From an uncultured Elusimicrobia bacterium (GTDB lineage Bacteria; Elusimicrobiota; Elusimicrobia; Elusimicrobiales; UBA9959): a stretch of DNA of 58,382 nucleotides. The notes under the pieces are model-generated. The model worked only from the letters and a program-made list of their open reading frames with translations, was not told where the DNA came from and ran no database searches. The position numbers and the translations under genes were made by a program. Shown here one piece after another: positions 15,497 through 24,232 of the stretch (within the stretch, counting starts at the first letter, position 1; every line of letters starts with the position of its first letter). The stretch is taken from positions 1 through 58,382 of the forward strand of contig CAIQNV010000073.1 in the NCBI GenBank assembly GCA_903873295.1, written 5' to 3'.

Positions 15497-16714
15497 ATGA
15501 AAAAACTTATTTTTCTGCTGCTGCCGGCCCTGATGCCGCTCAACGCCGCGGCGCTGGAGCTGCTGCTGGAGGAGAACCGCGGAGAATCCGGCACCATCGG
15601 CTACGTGGATATCGACCGCGTCTTCAAGGAGTACTCCGGCACCGCCGGCGCCCGCGAGGAATTTATAGCCGAGATCAAGAAAAAAGAGGAAGCTCTTAAC
15701 GCGAAGAAAACCCCGGTCTTCACGCTGAAGGCTGAGATAGCCAAGCTCCGCCAGGAGCGGGAATTCGCGCTGACGCTTCCCTCGCTGCTGGAAACGCAGC
15801 GCAGCGTGGCTGAAGCCGCGGCGGCCTCTGAGGCGGCTGGCGCCGCGCGGGCGGCTCAAGCCGCGGCGGCCGTTGAGGCGGCGGTTGCCGCGCAGGCCGC
15901 AAAGGCCGTACCGGTTTCTACGGGCGCGGTGCAGGTTCCGGCGGAAAGCGTGCAGCTCTCCACCGCGGCCCCGCAGGCCTCAATGGCCGCTCCGCAGACG
16001 CCGCCCCCCGCCGAGACTTTACCGCCCGCAGCGGCCTCAAAACCCGCAGCCGTTTCGGCGCCCGCGGCGGCCCTGCCGCCCGCCCCGACTTCACAGCCCG
16101 CCGCGATCTCACAGCCCTTAACCGCCCCGGCGCCCGCGGCGGCCCTGCCGCCTGCCCCGGCTTCACAGTCCGCAGCCGCCCCGCCTCCCGCAGAGGCCCC
16201 GCAACCCGTCCCGGCTTCACCGCCCGCAGCCGCCCCGTCTTCCGCCGCTGCCCCGAAGCCCGCAGCCGCCTCGGCCCCCGCCGCGGCCTCGCAGCCCTCC
16301 GTAGTCTTGCCGCCCGGCATGGCCTCGCTGCCCGGCATGGCCGGCCTGTCCCAGGGGGCCGCATCTCCGGGCATAGACATGCCCGGGATAACCGGCGTGC
16401 CCGTGACTCATTTTAAATTTTCAGTTTCCACCTCTGTGCCGGAGATAGACGCCGTACTGGCAAAAAAAGAAGCTGAGCTTGCCGATAAAGAAGAGGCTCT
16501 CCGCTTTTTCCAGCGCCAGACCGAGCGCGAACTGTTGGAATATGAAAGCCGCAAAAGCGAGATACTGCTGGGCCGCATCTACGTGGCGCTGAAAGAGCTG
16601 GCCATAAAAGAGGCGGTCAGCGTGATCATCGACAAGCGGAATATCCTATTCGGCCAGAAGGCGGTGGACCTCACCGGCAAACTGATGAAGAAGCTGGAGG
16701 AAAACGAAATATGA
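15497..16714 (+). CDS. OmpH/Skp-like periplasmic chaperone with long Ala/Pro insert
   Basis: Protein of 405 residues with a signal peptide. An OmpH-like start follows (IGYVDIDRVFKEYSG, EEFIAEIKKKEEAL, then a coiled-coil AEIAKLRQEREF), and an OmpH-like end closes the protein (EIDAVLAKKEAELADKEE, then RIYVALKELAIKEAVSVIIDK, a classic Skp C-terminal motif). Between them, residues about 95-305 are almost entirely Ala, Pro and Ser. Skp is normally about 160 residues, so the chaperone is split by roughly 200 residues of low-complexity sequence placed in its tentacle tip. It should bind unfolded outer membrane proteins for BamA. Its stop overlaps lpxD (ATGA). Confidence 0.8.
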   Translation: MKKLIFLLLPALMPLNAAALELLLEENRGESGTIGYVDIDRVFKEYSGTAGAREEFIAEIKKKEEALNAKKTPVFTLKAEIAKLRQEREFALTLPSLLETQRSVAEAAAASEAAGAARAAQAAAAVEAAVAAQAAKAVPVSTGAVQVPAESVQLSTAAPQASMAAPQTPPPAETLPPAAASKPAAVSAPAAALPPAPTSQPAAISQPLTAPAPAAALPPAPASQSAAAPPPAEAPQPVPASPPAAAPSSAAAPKPAAASAPAAASQPSVVLPPGMASLPGMAGLSQGAASPGIDMPGITGVPVTHFKFSVSTSVPEIDAVLAKKEAELADKEEALRFFQRQTERELLEYESRKSEILLGRIYVALKELAIKEAVSVIIDKRNILFGQKAVDLTGKLMKKLEENEI

Positions 16715-17739
16715 ACCTTACAGCCGCCGACATAGCGAAGCTCGCCGAGGGCGGCCTGAGCGGCGACGGCTCCCGCCGGATCACAGGCGCGGCTCCGCTT
16801 GAGAGAGCGGGCCCGGCCGATCTGGCCTTCCTGTCCGACCCCGCCCTGGCGGCCGCGGCTGCGGGGTCAAAAGCCGGCTGCCTGCTGGCCCCGCTCGGCT
16901 CGGAAAACCTTTTCAAGGATTTCACCGGCTCGCTGATTTTCACCAAAAATCCCAAGTACGTTTTCATGCTCGCGCTGCGCCTGGTTGAAAAAGAGTCGCG
17001 CCCCCTGCCGGAGCCCGGAATACACCCCTCTTCCTGCGTGTCCCCTTCCGCCCAACTGGGGAAGGATATTCATATCGGCCCGCTCGCCGTTATCGAGGAC
17101 GGGGCGGTCATCTCGGACGGAGCGGTGATCGGCGCGCAGTGCTACGTGGGCCGGAACGCCAGGATCGGGCGCGGGACAAGGCTTTACCCCGGAGTAAAAA
17201 TCATGGACGCCTGCGAAGCGGGCGCGGAGGTGATAATACACGCCGGCGCCGTCATAGGCGCCGACGGGTACGGCTACATCTCTCCGCGGGGAGCGCATGA
17301 AAAGATCCCGCAGCTGGGCAGGGTGGTTATCGAAGGCAAAGTGGAGATCGGCGCCAACACGACCATAGACCGCGCCGCCCTCGACGTCACGGTGATAGGC
17401 GGCGGCACCAAGATAGACAATCTGGTGCACATCGCCCACAACGTCAAAATAGGCAGGCACTGCCTGATAATGGGCCAGGCCGGCATAGCCGGCTCCACCG
17501 TTATCGGCAACAACGCCATTATCGGGGGCCAGGCGGCCATTTCCGACCATCTTACCATAGGAGAGAACAGCGTGGTGATGGGAAAGACCGGCGTCATGGC
17601 GGATCTGGGCCCGGACCAGATAGTGTTCGGCCACACCGCCAGGCCGCGCCTGCTGGCCATGAAGATAGAGGTCCTCCTCGGCAAGCTCCCCGAGATGAGC
17701 AAGACCCTCAATAAAATAAAAAAGCAGCTGGGGATTTAA
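16711..17739 (+). CDS. lpxD: LpxD, UDP-3-O-acylglucosamine N-acyltransferase
   Basis: Protein of 342 residues that adds the N-linked hydroxyacyl chain in lipid A synthesis, using acyl-ACP. An N-terminal uridine-binding domain (DLAFLSDP, GSLIFTKNPKYVFML) precedes a left-handed beta-helix of hexapeptide repeats. The core GANTTIDRAALDVT and KIDNLVHIAHNVKIGRHC contain the catalytic histidine region. Length matches the family. The ATG overlaps the stop of the OmpH-like gene, so the two are translationally coupled. Confidence 0.95.
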   Translation: MNLTAADIAKLAEGGLSGDGSRRITGAAPLERAGPADLAFLSDPALAAAAAGSKAGCLLAPLGSENLFKDFTGSLIFTKNPKYVFMLALRLVEKESRPLPEPGIHPSSCVSPSAQLGKDIHIGPLAVIEDGAVISDGAVIGAQCYVGRNARIGRGTRLYPGVKIMDACEAGAEVIIHAGAVIGADGYGYISPRGAHEKIPQLGRVVIEGKVEIGANTTIDRAALDVTVIGGGTKIDNLVHIAHNVKIGRHCLIMGQAGIAGSTVIGNNAIIGGQAAISDHLTIGENSVVMGKTGVMADLGPDQIVFGHTARPRLLAMKIEVLLGKLPEMSKTLNKIKKQLGI

Positions 17740-17770
17740 GCCGTTCTTTTTAAATAGTTAGTGCGCATAT

Positions 17771-17908
17771 CGGCGGCATACCGTGCGGGCCGGAACGCAA
17801 AACCGGCGTCGCGCACACCGTGCGCGCGCCTGCCTGCCTCGGCCCTCGCGCTACGCAAGCTCGGGCCTCCGGCGGCTTTTGCTAACCCGGCCCGCACGGT
17901 CTCCGCCG
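17771..17908. repeat. Foldback repeat B upstream of lpxC
   Basis: Long inverted arms: CCGTGCGGGCCGG at 17781-17793 pairs with CCGGCCCGCACGG at 17887-17899, and GGCGG/CCGCC extends the stem outward. Inside is the 20-mer GTCGCGCACACCGTGCGCGC (17808-17827), which occurs again, exactly reversed, at 20361-20380 inside repeat C. The element occupies most of the gap after lpxD. It is noncoding. Confidence 0.75.
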
Positions 17909-17957
17909 GGCAACATCACATTTAAAGTGCGGACCGTTTAAACTATAGTTATAAATG

Positions 17958-18083
17958 GAGGGGTGGCGAAGGGTTGCCCTGAAGCCGCTTTGGGGAAGGG
18001 GGCCCCAGCCTGATTATCCCGGCTGGGGGGAACCGCGCAACGGTTCCTGCGCGGCGGAATGGGCAACCCCTCGCCAGGCCCCC
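17958..18083. repeat. Foldback repeat A upstream of lpxC
   Basis: Outer arms are GGGTGGCGAAGGGTTGCCC (17961-17979) and GGGCAACCCCTCGCCAGGCC (18061-18080). Two inner hairpins lie between them: CCCCAGCC/GGCTGGGG (18003-18028) and GGAACCG/CGGTTCC (18029-18047), so the whole could fold into a branched junction. A partial copy at the window's right edge (58311-58382) keeps the left arm, GCCGCTTTGGGG and the GGGGGGAACCGCGCAA segment, but replaces the first inner hairpin with a shorter one. Conserved stems with changed loops suggest selection on structure or copying as a mobile repeat. Confidence 0.75.
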
Positions 18084-18116
18084 GACTGGGCACCTCGCAA
18101 CTTTTAAATCTTAATA

Positions 18117-18962
18117 ATGAGAACAACGATCAAGTCACCGGCTACGATAGAGGGGATAGGGTTGCATAAGGGCAAGCCTTCCCGCGTCGCCTTTATGCCC
18201 GCCGAAGGGCCCACCGGGTTCCGCTTTGTGGGCCCCGCTTTCGCCAAGCCCCTCCCGGCCCGCCTCGACAAGGTGACCGGCACCGTGCGCGGCACCAATA
18301 TCAGCGACGGGAAGAACACCATTTACACGGTCGAGCACCTCCTCTCGGCCGCGGCGGGCCTCGGCATAGACGACCTCGATATCGAAATAGCCGGCGAGGA
18401 GCCCCCGGCCGCCGACGGCTCGGCGCTGGCCTTCGCCACCGCGCTCCTTAAAGCCGGCCTGCTGGAAAAGCCGGGACAGGAGCGCGAGTGTCTCTCCCTC
18501 GCCGGCCGGCTTGAAATGGCCAAGGGCGACATCCGCTATTGCGCCGCCCCCTCGCGCGGAGTATCCTTCAAACTCACTTATGATTATCCGCATTCGCTGG
18601 TGGGCAGGCAGGTGATAGAATTCGCCCTGACGCCCGAAGAATACCTGGTGCGCGTGTCCCCCGCCCGAACCTTCGGCTTCTCGCACGAAATAGAGGCCCT
18701 CAAGGCCGCCGGCCTCGCGCTGGGCGGCTCGCTGGAGAACGCCATAGTGATCGGAGAAAAAGAGATAATGGCAAAAGGCGGCCTGCGCTTCGCCGACGAA
18801 TTCGCCCGCCACAAACTGCTGGACCTCATAGGAGACCTGGCCCTGGCCGGTCTGCCCCTTAAAGATATCCACATCGAAGCCGAGCGGCCCGGGCACGCCG
18901 CCAATGTCAATTTTGCTAAACTGTTATTGGAGAAAGGAGCCCGGGTCAAAGACAGAAGATAG
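18117..18962 (+). CDS. lpxC: LpxC, UDP-3-O-acyl-GlcNAc deacetylase
   Basis: Zinc enzyme of 281 residues catalysing the committed step of lipid A synthesis. Zinc ligands are His74 in YTVEHLLSA and His232 and Asp236 in RHKLLDLIGD. His260 in ERPGHAANVNF is the catalytic base. It is a little shorter than E. coli LpxC (305) and is not fused to FabZ as in Bacteroidota; fabZ follows as a separate gene four bases later. No Shine-Dalgarno is visible before the ATG, which follows AAATCTTAATA. Foldback repeats A and B lie directly upstream. Confidence 0.95.
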   Translation: MRTTIKSPATIEGIGLHKGKPSRVAFMPAEGPTGFRFVGPAFAKPLPARLDKVTGTVRGTNISDGKNTIYTVEHLLSAAAGLGIDDLDIEIAGEEPPAADGSALAFATALLKAGLLEKPGQERECLSLAGRLEMAKGDIRYCAAPSRGVSFKLTYDYPHSLVGRQVIEFALTPEEYLVRVSPARTFGFSHEIEALKAAGLALGGSLENAIVIGEKEIMAKGGLRFADEFARHKLLDLIGDLALAGLPLKDIHIEAERPGHAANVNFAKLLLEKGARVKDRR

Positions 18963-18966
18963 AAAT

Positions 18967-19428
18967 ATGACTGATACAAAACACCGTTCCTACAAGCCGG
19001 TACGCGTCATCTCCTGCGAGGAGATACTTAAGATAATTCCGCACCGCTACCCCTTTTTGCTGGTGGATAAAGTGGAAATAATAGAGGAGAACAAGACCTG
19101 CGTGGGCACCAAGTGCGTCACAGCCAACGAGCTTTATTTCCACGGGCATTTTCCCACTAAACCCATACTGCCGGGAGTTCTTATCCTTGAGGCCATGGCC
19201 CAGACCGCCGCCTCTATGATGATGTCCCTGCCGGAGATGCAGGGGCACTTCGCCTATATAGCCGGAATAAACAGGGCCCGGTTCCGCCGGCTAGTGGTCC
19301 CGGGCGACGTCCTTAAGCTCTTTGTGGAAATAATCCGTTTCAAAGGCAAAGTAGGAAAGCTGCGCGGCACGGCCTTCGTAGGCAACGAGCCCGCGGCCGA
19401 AGCTGAATTTATAGCGGCGATAGATTAA
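18967..19428 (+). CDS. fabZ: FabZ, 3-hydroxyacyl-ACP dehydratase
   Basis: Protein of 153 residues with the hot-dog fold signature IPHRYPFLLVDKV and the active site HGHFPTKPILPGVLILEAMAQ (His61, Glu75). It dehydrates 3-hydroxyacyl-ACP in fatty acid elongation and so competes with LpxA for hydroxyacyl-ACP. Its place between lpxC and lpxA is the common arrangement balancing both pathways. The start ATG at 18967 is four bases after the lpxC stop; an ATG 63 bases upstream inside lpxC would add a non-family extension. Confidence 0.95.
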   Translation: MTDTKHRSYKPVRVISCEEILKIIPHRYPFLLVDKVEIIEENKTCVGTKCVTANELYFHGHFPTKPILPGVLILEAMAQTAASMMMSLPEMQGHFAYIAGINRARFRRLVVPGDVLKLFVEIIRFKGKVGKLRGTAFVGNEPAAEAEFIAAID

Positions 19429-19442
19429 CTTTTGGAGGAGAC

Positions 19443-20255
19443 ATGGCAACCAAGATACACCCCACCGCGGTAGTGCACGCCGGCGCCCAGCTGGACACGG
19501 ACGTCGAACTCGGCCCCTACGTGGTCATAGGCGAGGATGTCCAGATAGGCTCCGGCACTTACGTCGGGCCGCACTGCATAATAGAATTCTCCACCATCGG
19601 GAAGAACAACCAGTTCACCGGCGCCGCCTACGTGGGCATGCCGCCGCAGGACTTCTCCTACCACGGCGAACACACCCGCTTCACCATGGGCGATTCCAAT
19701 ATCATCCGCGAGGGGGTCTCGCTGCACCGCGGCTCGCACGCCACCAGCCTCACCTCCATGGGCTCCAACTGCATGCTGATGGCCAACACCCATCTGGGCC
19801 ACGACTGCCGCGCCGGCAGCAATATCGTCATGGTCAATTCCTCGGCGGCAGCCGGACACGTGCAGATAGGCGACCGGGCGCTCATTTCGGGCCTGGCCGG
19901 CATCCACCAGTTCACCCGCATCGGCAAATTCGCCATGCTCTCCGGCGGCGGCATGGCCAACCAGGACATCATCCCTTACGTGATAGCGCAGGGCGACCGG
20001 GCCAAGCCCGTCGGGCTGAATCTGGTGGGGATGAAGCGCAACGGCTTCTCCCGCGAGACCATCAAGTCCGTAAAGCATGTCTTCAAAACCCTTTTCTTCC
20101 GCGGCCTGCTGCTGAAGGACGCGATAGCGAAGCTCCGCGCCGAGAACCTGCCGCCGGAAGCCGCGCTGATACTGGACTTCTGCGAGGGCACCAAGCGCGG
20201 CATAGCCCGCCCCCGCAGGAACGCCCGCGAGCTGGAAACCGCCGTAAATGATTAG
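19443..20255 (+). CDS. lpxA: LpxA, UDP-GlcNAc O-acyltransferase
   Basis: Protein of 270 residues, the first enzyme of lipid A synthesis. Left-handed beta-helix hexapeptide repeats (HPTAVVHAGAQLDTDVELGP) are followed by NTHLGHDCRAGSNIVMVNSS with the catalytic histidine, then a C-terminal helical domain with GLNLVGMKRNGFSRE. GGAGG about seven bases before the ATG is a strong ribosome-binding site. It follows fabZ after 14 bases. Whether it acts on UDP-GlcNAc or on the 3-amino analogue cannot be read from sequence alone; the oxidoreductase near lpxB makes that question relevant. Confidence 0.95.
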   Translation: MATKIHPTAVVHAGAQLDTDVELGPYVVIGEDVQIGSGTYVGPHCIIEFSTIGKNNQFTGAAYVGMPPQDFSYHGEHTRFTMGDSNIIREGVSLHRGSHATSLTSMGSNCMLMANTHLGHDCRAGSNIVMVNSSAAAGHVQIGDRALISGLAGIHQFTRIGKFAMLSGGGMANQDIIPYVIAQGDRAKPVGLNLVGMKRNGFSRETIKSVKHVFKTLFFRGLLLKDAIAKLRAENLPPEAALILDFCEGTKRGIARPRRNARELETAVND

Positions 20256-20285
20256 CCGCAACGAACCCGCTAGTTTTGCCCGGAA

Positions 20286-20413
20286 GGGTGGCGAGGGCAT
20301 GGGTTCAGAGTGCCCTCACGGAGGTTGAGGCTTGCGCAGCGCCGAAACCGAGTGAGGAGGGCGCGCACGGTGTGCGCGACCCGGTGCCCGATGGGCCCAT
20401 GCCCTCGCTACCC
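20286..20413. repeat. Foldback repeat C between lpxA and lpxI
   Basis: Perfect-looking outer arms, GGGTGGCGAGGGCATGGG (20286-20303) and CCCATGCCCTCGCTACCC (20396-20413), differ at one position. The left arm resembles that of repeat A. The interior holds GCGCGCACGGTGTGCGCGAC (20361-20380), the exact reverse complement of the 20-mer in repeat B. This shows that repeats A, B and C belong to one modular family. Confidence 0.8.
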
Positions 20414-20452
20414 CTCCAGAGCAAACCCTTGAATAAAAGTATTTAGATTAAC

Positions 20453-21298
20453 ATGGAAAACGGCGAAAAAATAGGACTTATAGCGGGCGGCGGAGTTTTC
20501 CCCCTGCTGTTCGCGGCGGAGGCTAAGAAAGCAGGCCGCGAGCTCTATGTCGTCGGCCTGGAAGGCATTACCCCCCCCGCCATAGAGGCCTGCGCGGTCG
20601 AGACAAAATATTTCAAACTGGGCAATATCGGCGGCCCGCTGGGCTACCTCAGAGAGCGCGGGGTAAAAAAAGCCCTTCTGGTCGGCCAGGTACCGCACAT
20701 AAACATCTTCGGCGGCGTGATCCCCGACCTGCGCGGGGCCAAACTCCTTTTCAAGCTGCGCGACAAGAAAGCCAGCGCCATCTTCAGCGCCGTAGCGGAA
20801 GAATTCGCGCGGGACGGCATCGAGATAGTAAGCTCGGCCACCCTGCTGGAACACCTGCTGGTAAAGCCGGGGCTCGTCGCCGGCAGGAAACCCGATCCCG
20901 ATACTTTAAAAACAGCCGCCTTCGGCTGGAAAGCGGCGAAGGCCCTCTCCGCGTTCGACATCGGCCTCACCGTAGTCCTGCGCGACCAGGCCGTGGTAGC
21001 CGCGGAGGGGATGGAAGGGACCGACGAATGTATAAAGCGCGCCGGCGAGATCTTAAAACGCCTGGGCAAAGGCCCCGCACTTACCGTGGTTAAAGTGGCG
21101 CGCCCGAACCAGGATATGCGCTTCGATCTGCCCGTGGCCGGCGCCCGCACGCTGCACACCATGGCCGCCGCCGGCGCCCGCACCCTGGTCATCGAAGCCC
21201 GCAAAACCCTTATTTTAGGAATGGAAGAGTTCCTCGCCGCCGCCAAAGAAACCGGCATCACCGTCTTCGGCGCCGCCGACGAAAATTCCTTCCAATAA
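20453..21298 (+). CDS. lpxI: LpxI, UDP-2,3-diacylglucosamine pyrophosphatase
   Basis: Protein of 281 residues of the DUF1009/LpxI family. It makes lipid X by hydrolysing UDP-2,3-diacylglucosamine, the role of LpxH in E. coli. Family features are the N-terminal IGLIAGGGVFPLLFA, LLVGQVPHINIFGG, and a C-terminal DMRFDLPVAGARTL and EARKTLILG. Length is typical. No ribosome-binding site is evident; TTTAGATTAAC directly precedes the ATG. No lpxH candidate is seen in the window. Confidence 0.93.
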   Translation: MENGEKIGLIAGGGVFPLLFAAEAKKAGRELYVVGLEGITPPAIEACAVETKYFKLGNIGGPLGYLRERGVKKALLVGQVPHINIFGGVIPDLRGAKLLFKLRDKKASAIFSAVAEEFARDGIEIVSSATLLEHLLVKPGLVAGRKPDPDTLKTAAFGWKAAKALSAFDIGLTVVLRDQAVVAAEGMEGTDECIKRAGEILKRLGKGPALTVVKVARPNQDMRFDLPVAGARTLHTMAAAGARTLVIEARKTLILGMEEFLAAAKETGITVFGAADENSFQ

Positions 21299-21339
21299 GT
21301 GTTTACAAAGCAGTTCGGTTATTATTAAGATCGGAGAAA

Positions 21340-21400
21340 TATTAAAGTTCTTTACGGAGGGGTGTCAGGCCCCCGACTGCGCTAACCTGCGGGTTTAAAT
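21340..21400. repeat. Fragment of repeat A near the DUF374 gene
   Basis: The stretch GGGGTGTCAGGCCCCCGACTG shares CAGGCCCCCGACTG with the right end of repeat A (18075-18088). No matching left arm is present, so this looks like a degraded or solo end of the same repeat family. Confidence 0.4.
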
Positions 21401-21420
21401 TTAAGTTCCGGCATCTATAA

Positions 21421-22068
21421 ATGAACGAACTCCTTTATAAAAAGTCCCTCACTCACTCGCTGCTCTCCGCGCTTGCCTGGCTCTATGTCTATTTCATCGC
21501 CCTCACCTCTAAAATCTCCGTAAAAGGCGAAGGCTTCCCCCCCGGCCCCTGCATCTACACCATCTGGCACAGACAGGAAGTCGCGATGATCTACCTCCAG
21601 CGCAACCGCGGCCTCTGCGGCCTTATCAGCAAAAGCAAGGACGGCGAATACATGGCCCGCATACTCCTGCGCTTCGGCTTTTCCTTCGTGCGCGGCTCCA
21701 CCACCTCGGGAGGATTTCTTTCGCTGCGCGCCCTCATTAAAGCCGCGCGGAGCGGGGTCTCCCTGGCCATCACGCCCGACGGGCCGCGCGGACCCGTCTT
21801 CAAAGTCCAGCCCGGCGCCATCTATCTGGCGCAGAAAGCCGGCATCCCCGTAATTCCCTGCGCCTGCGCTCTTTCAAAGAAAATAATCCTGCGCAGCTGG
21901 GACAAATACCAGTTCCCTCTCCCCTTTGGCCGCATACAGACAGTATACGGCGCTCCGTTCCCTGTGGCCGAGACCGACGACATCCACGCTAAAGCCATAG
22001 AGCTTGAAGGCGTCCTCAATGCCCTCACCGCCGAGGCGGAAGAATTGTTGTTAAAACCGTCCGCATAA
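21421..22068 (+). CDS. DUF374 lysophospholipid acyltransferase-like protein
   Basis: Protein of 215 residues with an N-terminal hydrophobic segment and the DUF374 signatures IWHRQE (the H-x-x-x-x-E/D position of acyltransferases), SKSKDGEYMARIL, FVRGSTTSGG and TPDGPRGP. DUF374 proteins are acyltransferases of the lipid A/phospholipid class and often stand in for LpxL/LpxM late acyltransferases. Its position after lpxI supports lipid A secondary acylation at the inner membrane. No Shine-Dalgarno precedes the ATG; CATCTATAA abuts it. Confidence 0.8.
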   Translation: MNELLYKKSLTHSLLSALAWLYVYFIALTSKISVKGEGFPPGPCIYTIWHRQEVAMIYLQRNRGLCGLISKSKDGEYMARILLRFGFSFVRGSTTSGGFLSLRALIKAARSGVSLAITPDGPRGPVFKVQPGAIYLAQKAGIPVIPCACALSKKIILRSWDKYQFPLPFGRIQTVYGAPFPVAETDDIHAKAIELEGVLNALTAEAEELLLKPSA

Positions 22069-22150
22069 ACAATGGACATGGATAGACAGGACGGGCAGGA
22101 TATTTATCCCCTGTTTTTACCCCGCCTGTCCCGACCATCGACGTGAAGCT

Positions 22151-24151
22151 ATGCCCCCTACAAATCCTAGATCGAAGATCACCGCCGGTATAATTTTCGG
22201 CTTCGCCGCTTTTTTGGGGTCTTTTCTGCTCTTCCAACTGGAGCTCGCCGCCGGACAGACCGTCCTGCCGTACTACGGCGGCAGCTATTATGTCTGGACC
22301 GTCTGCCTGCTCTTCTACCAGCTGGTGCTCGTAGCCGGGTACGCCTACGCCCTGCTCCTCTCGGAGCGCTTCGCGCCCAGGATCCTGCTGCGCGTCCACC
22401 TGGTCCTGCTGGCGGCCGCGCTGGCCTTCATGCCGGCTGCATTTCCCGCTCAGGCCTTCGCAAGCCCGGTGGCGGACCTGCTCTGGAGGCTCACCCGTTT
22501 TATCGCGTTCCCCTTTCTGCTGCTCTCCGCCTCCACCACCCTTTGCCACAAGCTGCTTTCCGACGCCTCGGGGCGCGGCACCTACGGCGTTTTTGCCTGG
22601 TCCAATGCCGGCTCCCTGGCCGGCATGCTCTCCTATTCCCTGCTGCTGGAGCCGGCCCTGCCGCTGGCTTCCGCCGCCCTGCTTTGGCGCGCCCTTTTCA
22701 TAATTTACGCCCTGCTCTTCGCGGCCGCCCTGCTGCTGGGGTTTCACCGCCATTCCGCGCCGGAAGACCCCGCCGGGGCCGCGGAAAAGCCCAGATATCT
22801 CCTCTGGTTCCTTCTGCCGGCCGGCACCGCGGCGCTGCTGGCCGCCGTAACCAGCTACCAGAGCTCGGCCACGGCCTCGATGCCGCTGACCTGGATGATC
22901 CCGCTCTGCGTTTACCTGCTCTCCTACGCCGTGCTTTTCGCCGGCGGGGACCTGCGGGTCAACACGCTGCGCGTAAGCCTGTTTTCATTGCTCGTGATAC
23001 TGGCCGGCCTGCTCTGGCGCCTCGAAAGCCCGCTGACCACGGTGCTGCTGGCGCTGCTCAACTGGGCGCTGTTCTTCGCCTGCATCGTAGCCCACCGCGA
23101 GCTCTACCTCGCGCGGCCGCGCTCGGCGGCGCTGGCGCCGCGCTACTACCTGATGATGGGCCTGGGCGGCGTGGCCGGCACCGCCCTCGTCACTCCCGTC
23201 GGGGCGCTGCGCCTTTCCTTCGGCTTCGCCGACCTTTACATCGCCCTCCTCGCTTTCGTCGGGGCGCTGGCCTACGCCGTAAACCGCGAGAGGGGGCTGG
23301 GCCTGCGCGCCGTAGGATTTTCGACCGCCCTCCTGGCCGGCCTGATAGCGCTGGGCATGAAGCTCTCCGGGGAAACCCGGGTTTACGGGCTCCGCAATTT
23401 CTACGGGATCTACCGCGTTGAGGACGATAAGGCGCAGGGGCTGCGCCGCTTCATCCACGGTTCCACCGTGCACGGCATACAGCATCTGGCCGCCGGCGAG
23501 GAGCTTAAAACCACCGTCTACTACTCCGCCGGCTCGCCCATCAGCGAAGTGCTGGCCTCTTTCCCCGCCGCCCGGGTAGGGGCCGTGGGCCTGGGGATAG
23601 GCGTCTCCTGCGCCGACGCGCGCGAGGGGACGGAATGGGTTTTCTACGAGCTGGACCCCGACGTGGTGCATATAGCGCGCAAATACTTCACTTTCCTGAA
23701 AAAATGCAGGGCCGATGTGCGCGTAGTAACCGGCGACGCGCGGATTAATCTGCAGAAAGAGCCGCCCGGCCGCTTCGACCTCCTGTACCTGGACGCCTTC
23801 ACCGGCGGCTCGGTGCCGTTCCACCTGCTTACGCGGGAAGCCCTCGAGCTCTACCGCTCCCGGCTGAAGCCCGGCGGGCTGATGATCTTCCATGTCTCCG
23901 CGAATTTCCTCGACATCGTGCCCGTTCTGCGCCTGTCCGCGTCAGCCGCGGGCCTGAAGAGCCTGTTCAAGACGGTCTCTTTCGACCCCGACGACCCCGC
24001 CCGGCTCAGCTCGGAGTGGCTGGCCGTCACCGCTAACCCGGCCTATCTCCGCAAGCTCGCAAAAAACGGTTGGAGCGCGCCCCCGGCTCCCCGGGGGTGG
24101 CAGGTCTGGACGGACGAGTACCGGAACGTCCTTAAAGCTATAAAATGGTAG
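22151..24151 (+). CDS. Polytopic membrane/spermidine-synthase-like fusion
   Basis: Protein of 666 residues. Residues 1 to about 410 hold about a dozen membrane helices with no transporter signature. Residues about 420-666 resemble spermidine synthase/methyltransferase folds: VGAVGLGIGVSCADAREGTEWVFYELDP in the nucleotide-binding position, VVTGDARINL, and FDLLYLDAFTGGSVPFHLLTREALELY. Such fusions are common in environmental bacteria and lack a firm function; the soluble part may bind aminopropyl or methyl donors. The ATG at 22151 lacks a strong ribosome-binding site. It is 82 bases after the DUF374 gene and may be co-transcribed. Confidence 0.75.
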   Translation: MPPTNPRSKITAGIIFGFAAFLGSFLLFQLELAAGQTVLPYYGGSYYVWTVCLLFYQLVLVAGYAYALLLSERFAPRILLRVHLVLLAAALAFMPAAFPAQAFASPVADLLWRLTRFIAFPFLLLSASTTLCHKLLSDASGRGTYGVFAWSNAGSLAGMLSYSLLLEPALPLASAALLWRALFIIYALLFAAALLLGFHRHSAPEDPAGAAEKPRYLLWFLLPAGTAALLAAVTSYQSSATASMPLTWMIPLCVYLLSYAVLFAGGDLRVNTLRVSLFSLLVILAGLLWRLESPLTTVLLALLNWALFFACIVAHRELYLARPRSAALAPRYYLMMGLGGVAGTALVTPVGALRLSFGFADLYIALLAFVGALAYAVNRERGLGLRAVGFSTALLAGLIALGMKLSGETRVYGLRNFYGIYRVEDDKAQGLRRFIHGSTVHGIQHLAAGEELKTTVYYSAGSPISEVLASFPAARVGAVGLGIGVSCADAREGTEWVFYELDPDVVHIARKYFTFLKKCRADVRVVTGDARINLQKEPPGRFDLLYLDAFTGGSVPFHLLTREALELYRSRLKPGGLMIFHVSANFLDIVPVLRLSASAAGLKSLFKTVSFDPDDPARLSSEWLAVTANPAYLRKLAKNGWSAPPAPRGWQVWTDEYRNVLKAIKW

Positions 24152-24232
24152 CGGGGGCGGGGAAGCAGAACGGAATCAGGCACTTTACACCTAACCCTCA
24201 ACCTGCGCCTGTACCTGAGCAGTTATTTACCT

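Noticed and set aside
15800-16330. Possible CRISPR-like or tandem-repeat array
   Set aside because: The repetition is protein low complexity (Ala/Pro codons) with irregular units, not fixed repeats with unique spacers.
15856-16380. Gly/Ala-rich minus-strand frames and a possible repeat-protein gene
   Set aside because: They come from the Ala/Pro codons of the OmpH-like insert read in other frames.
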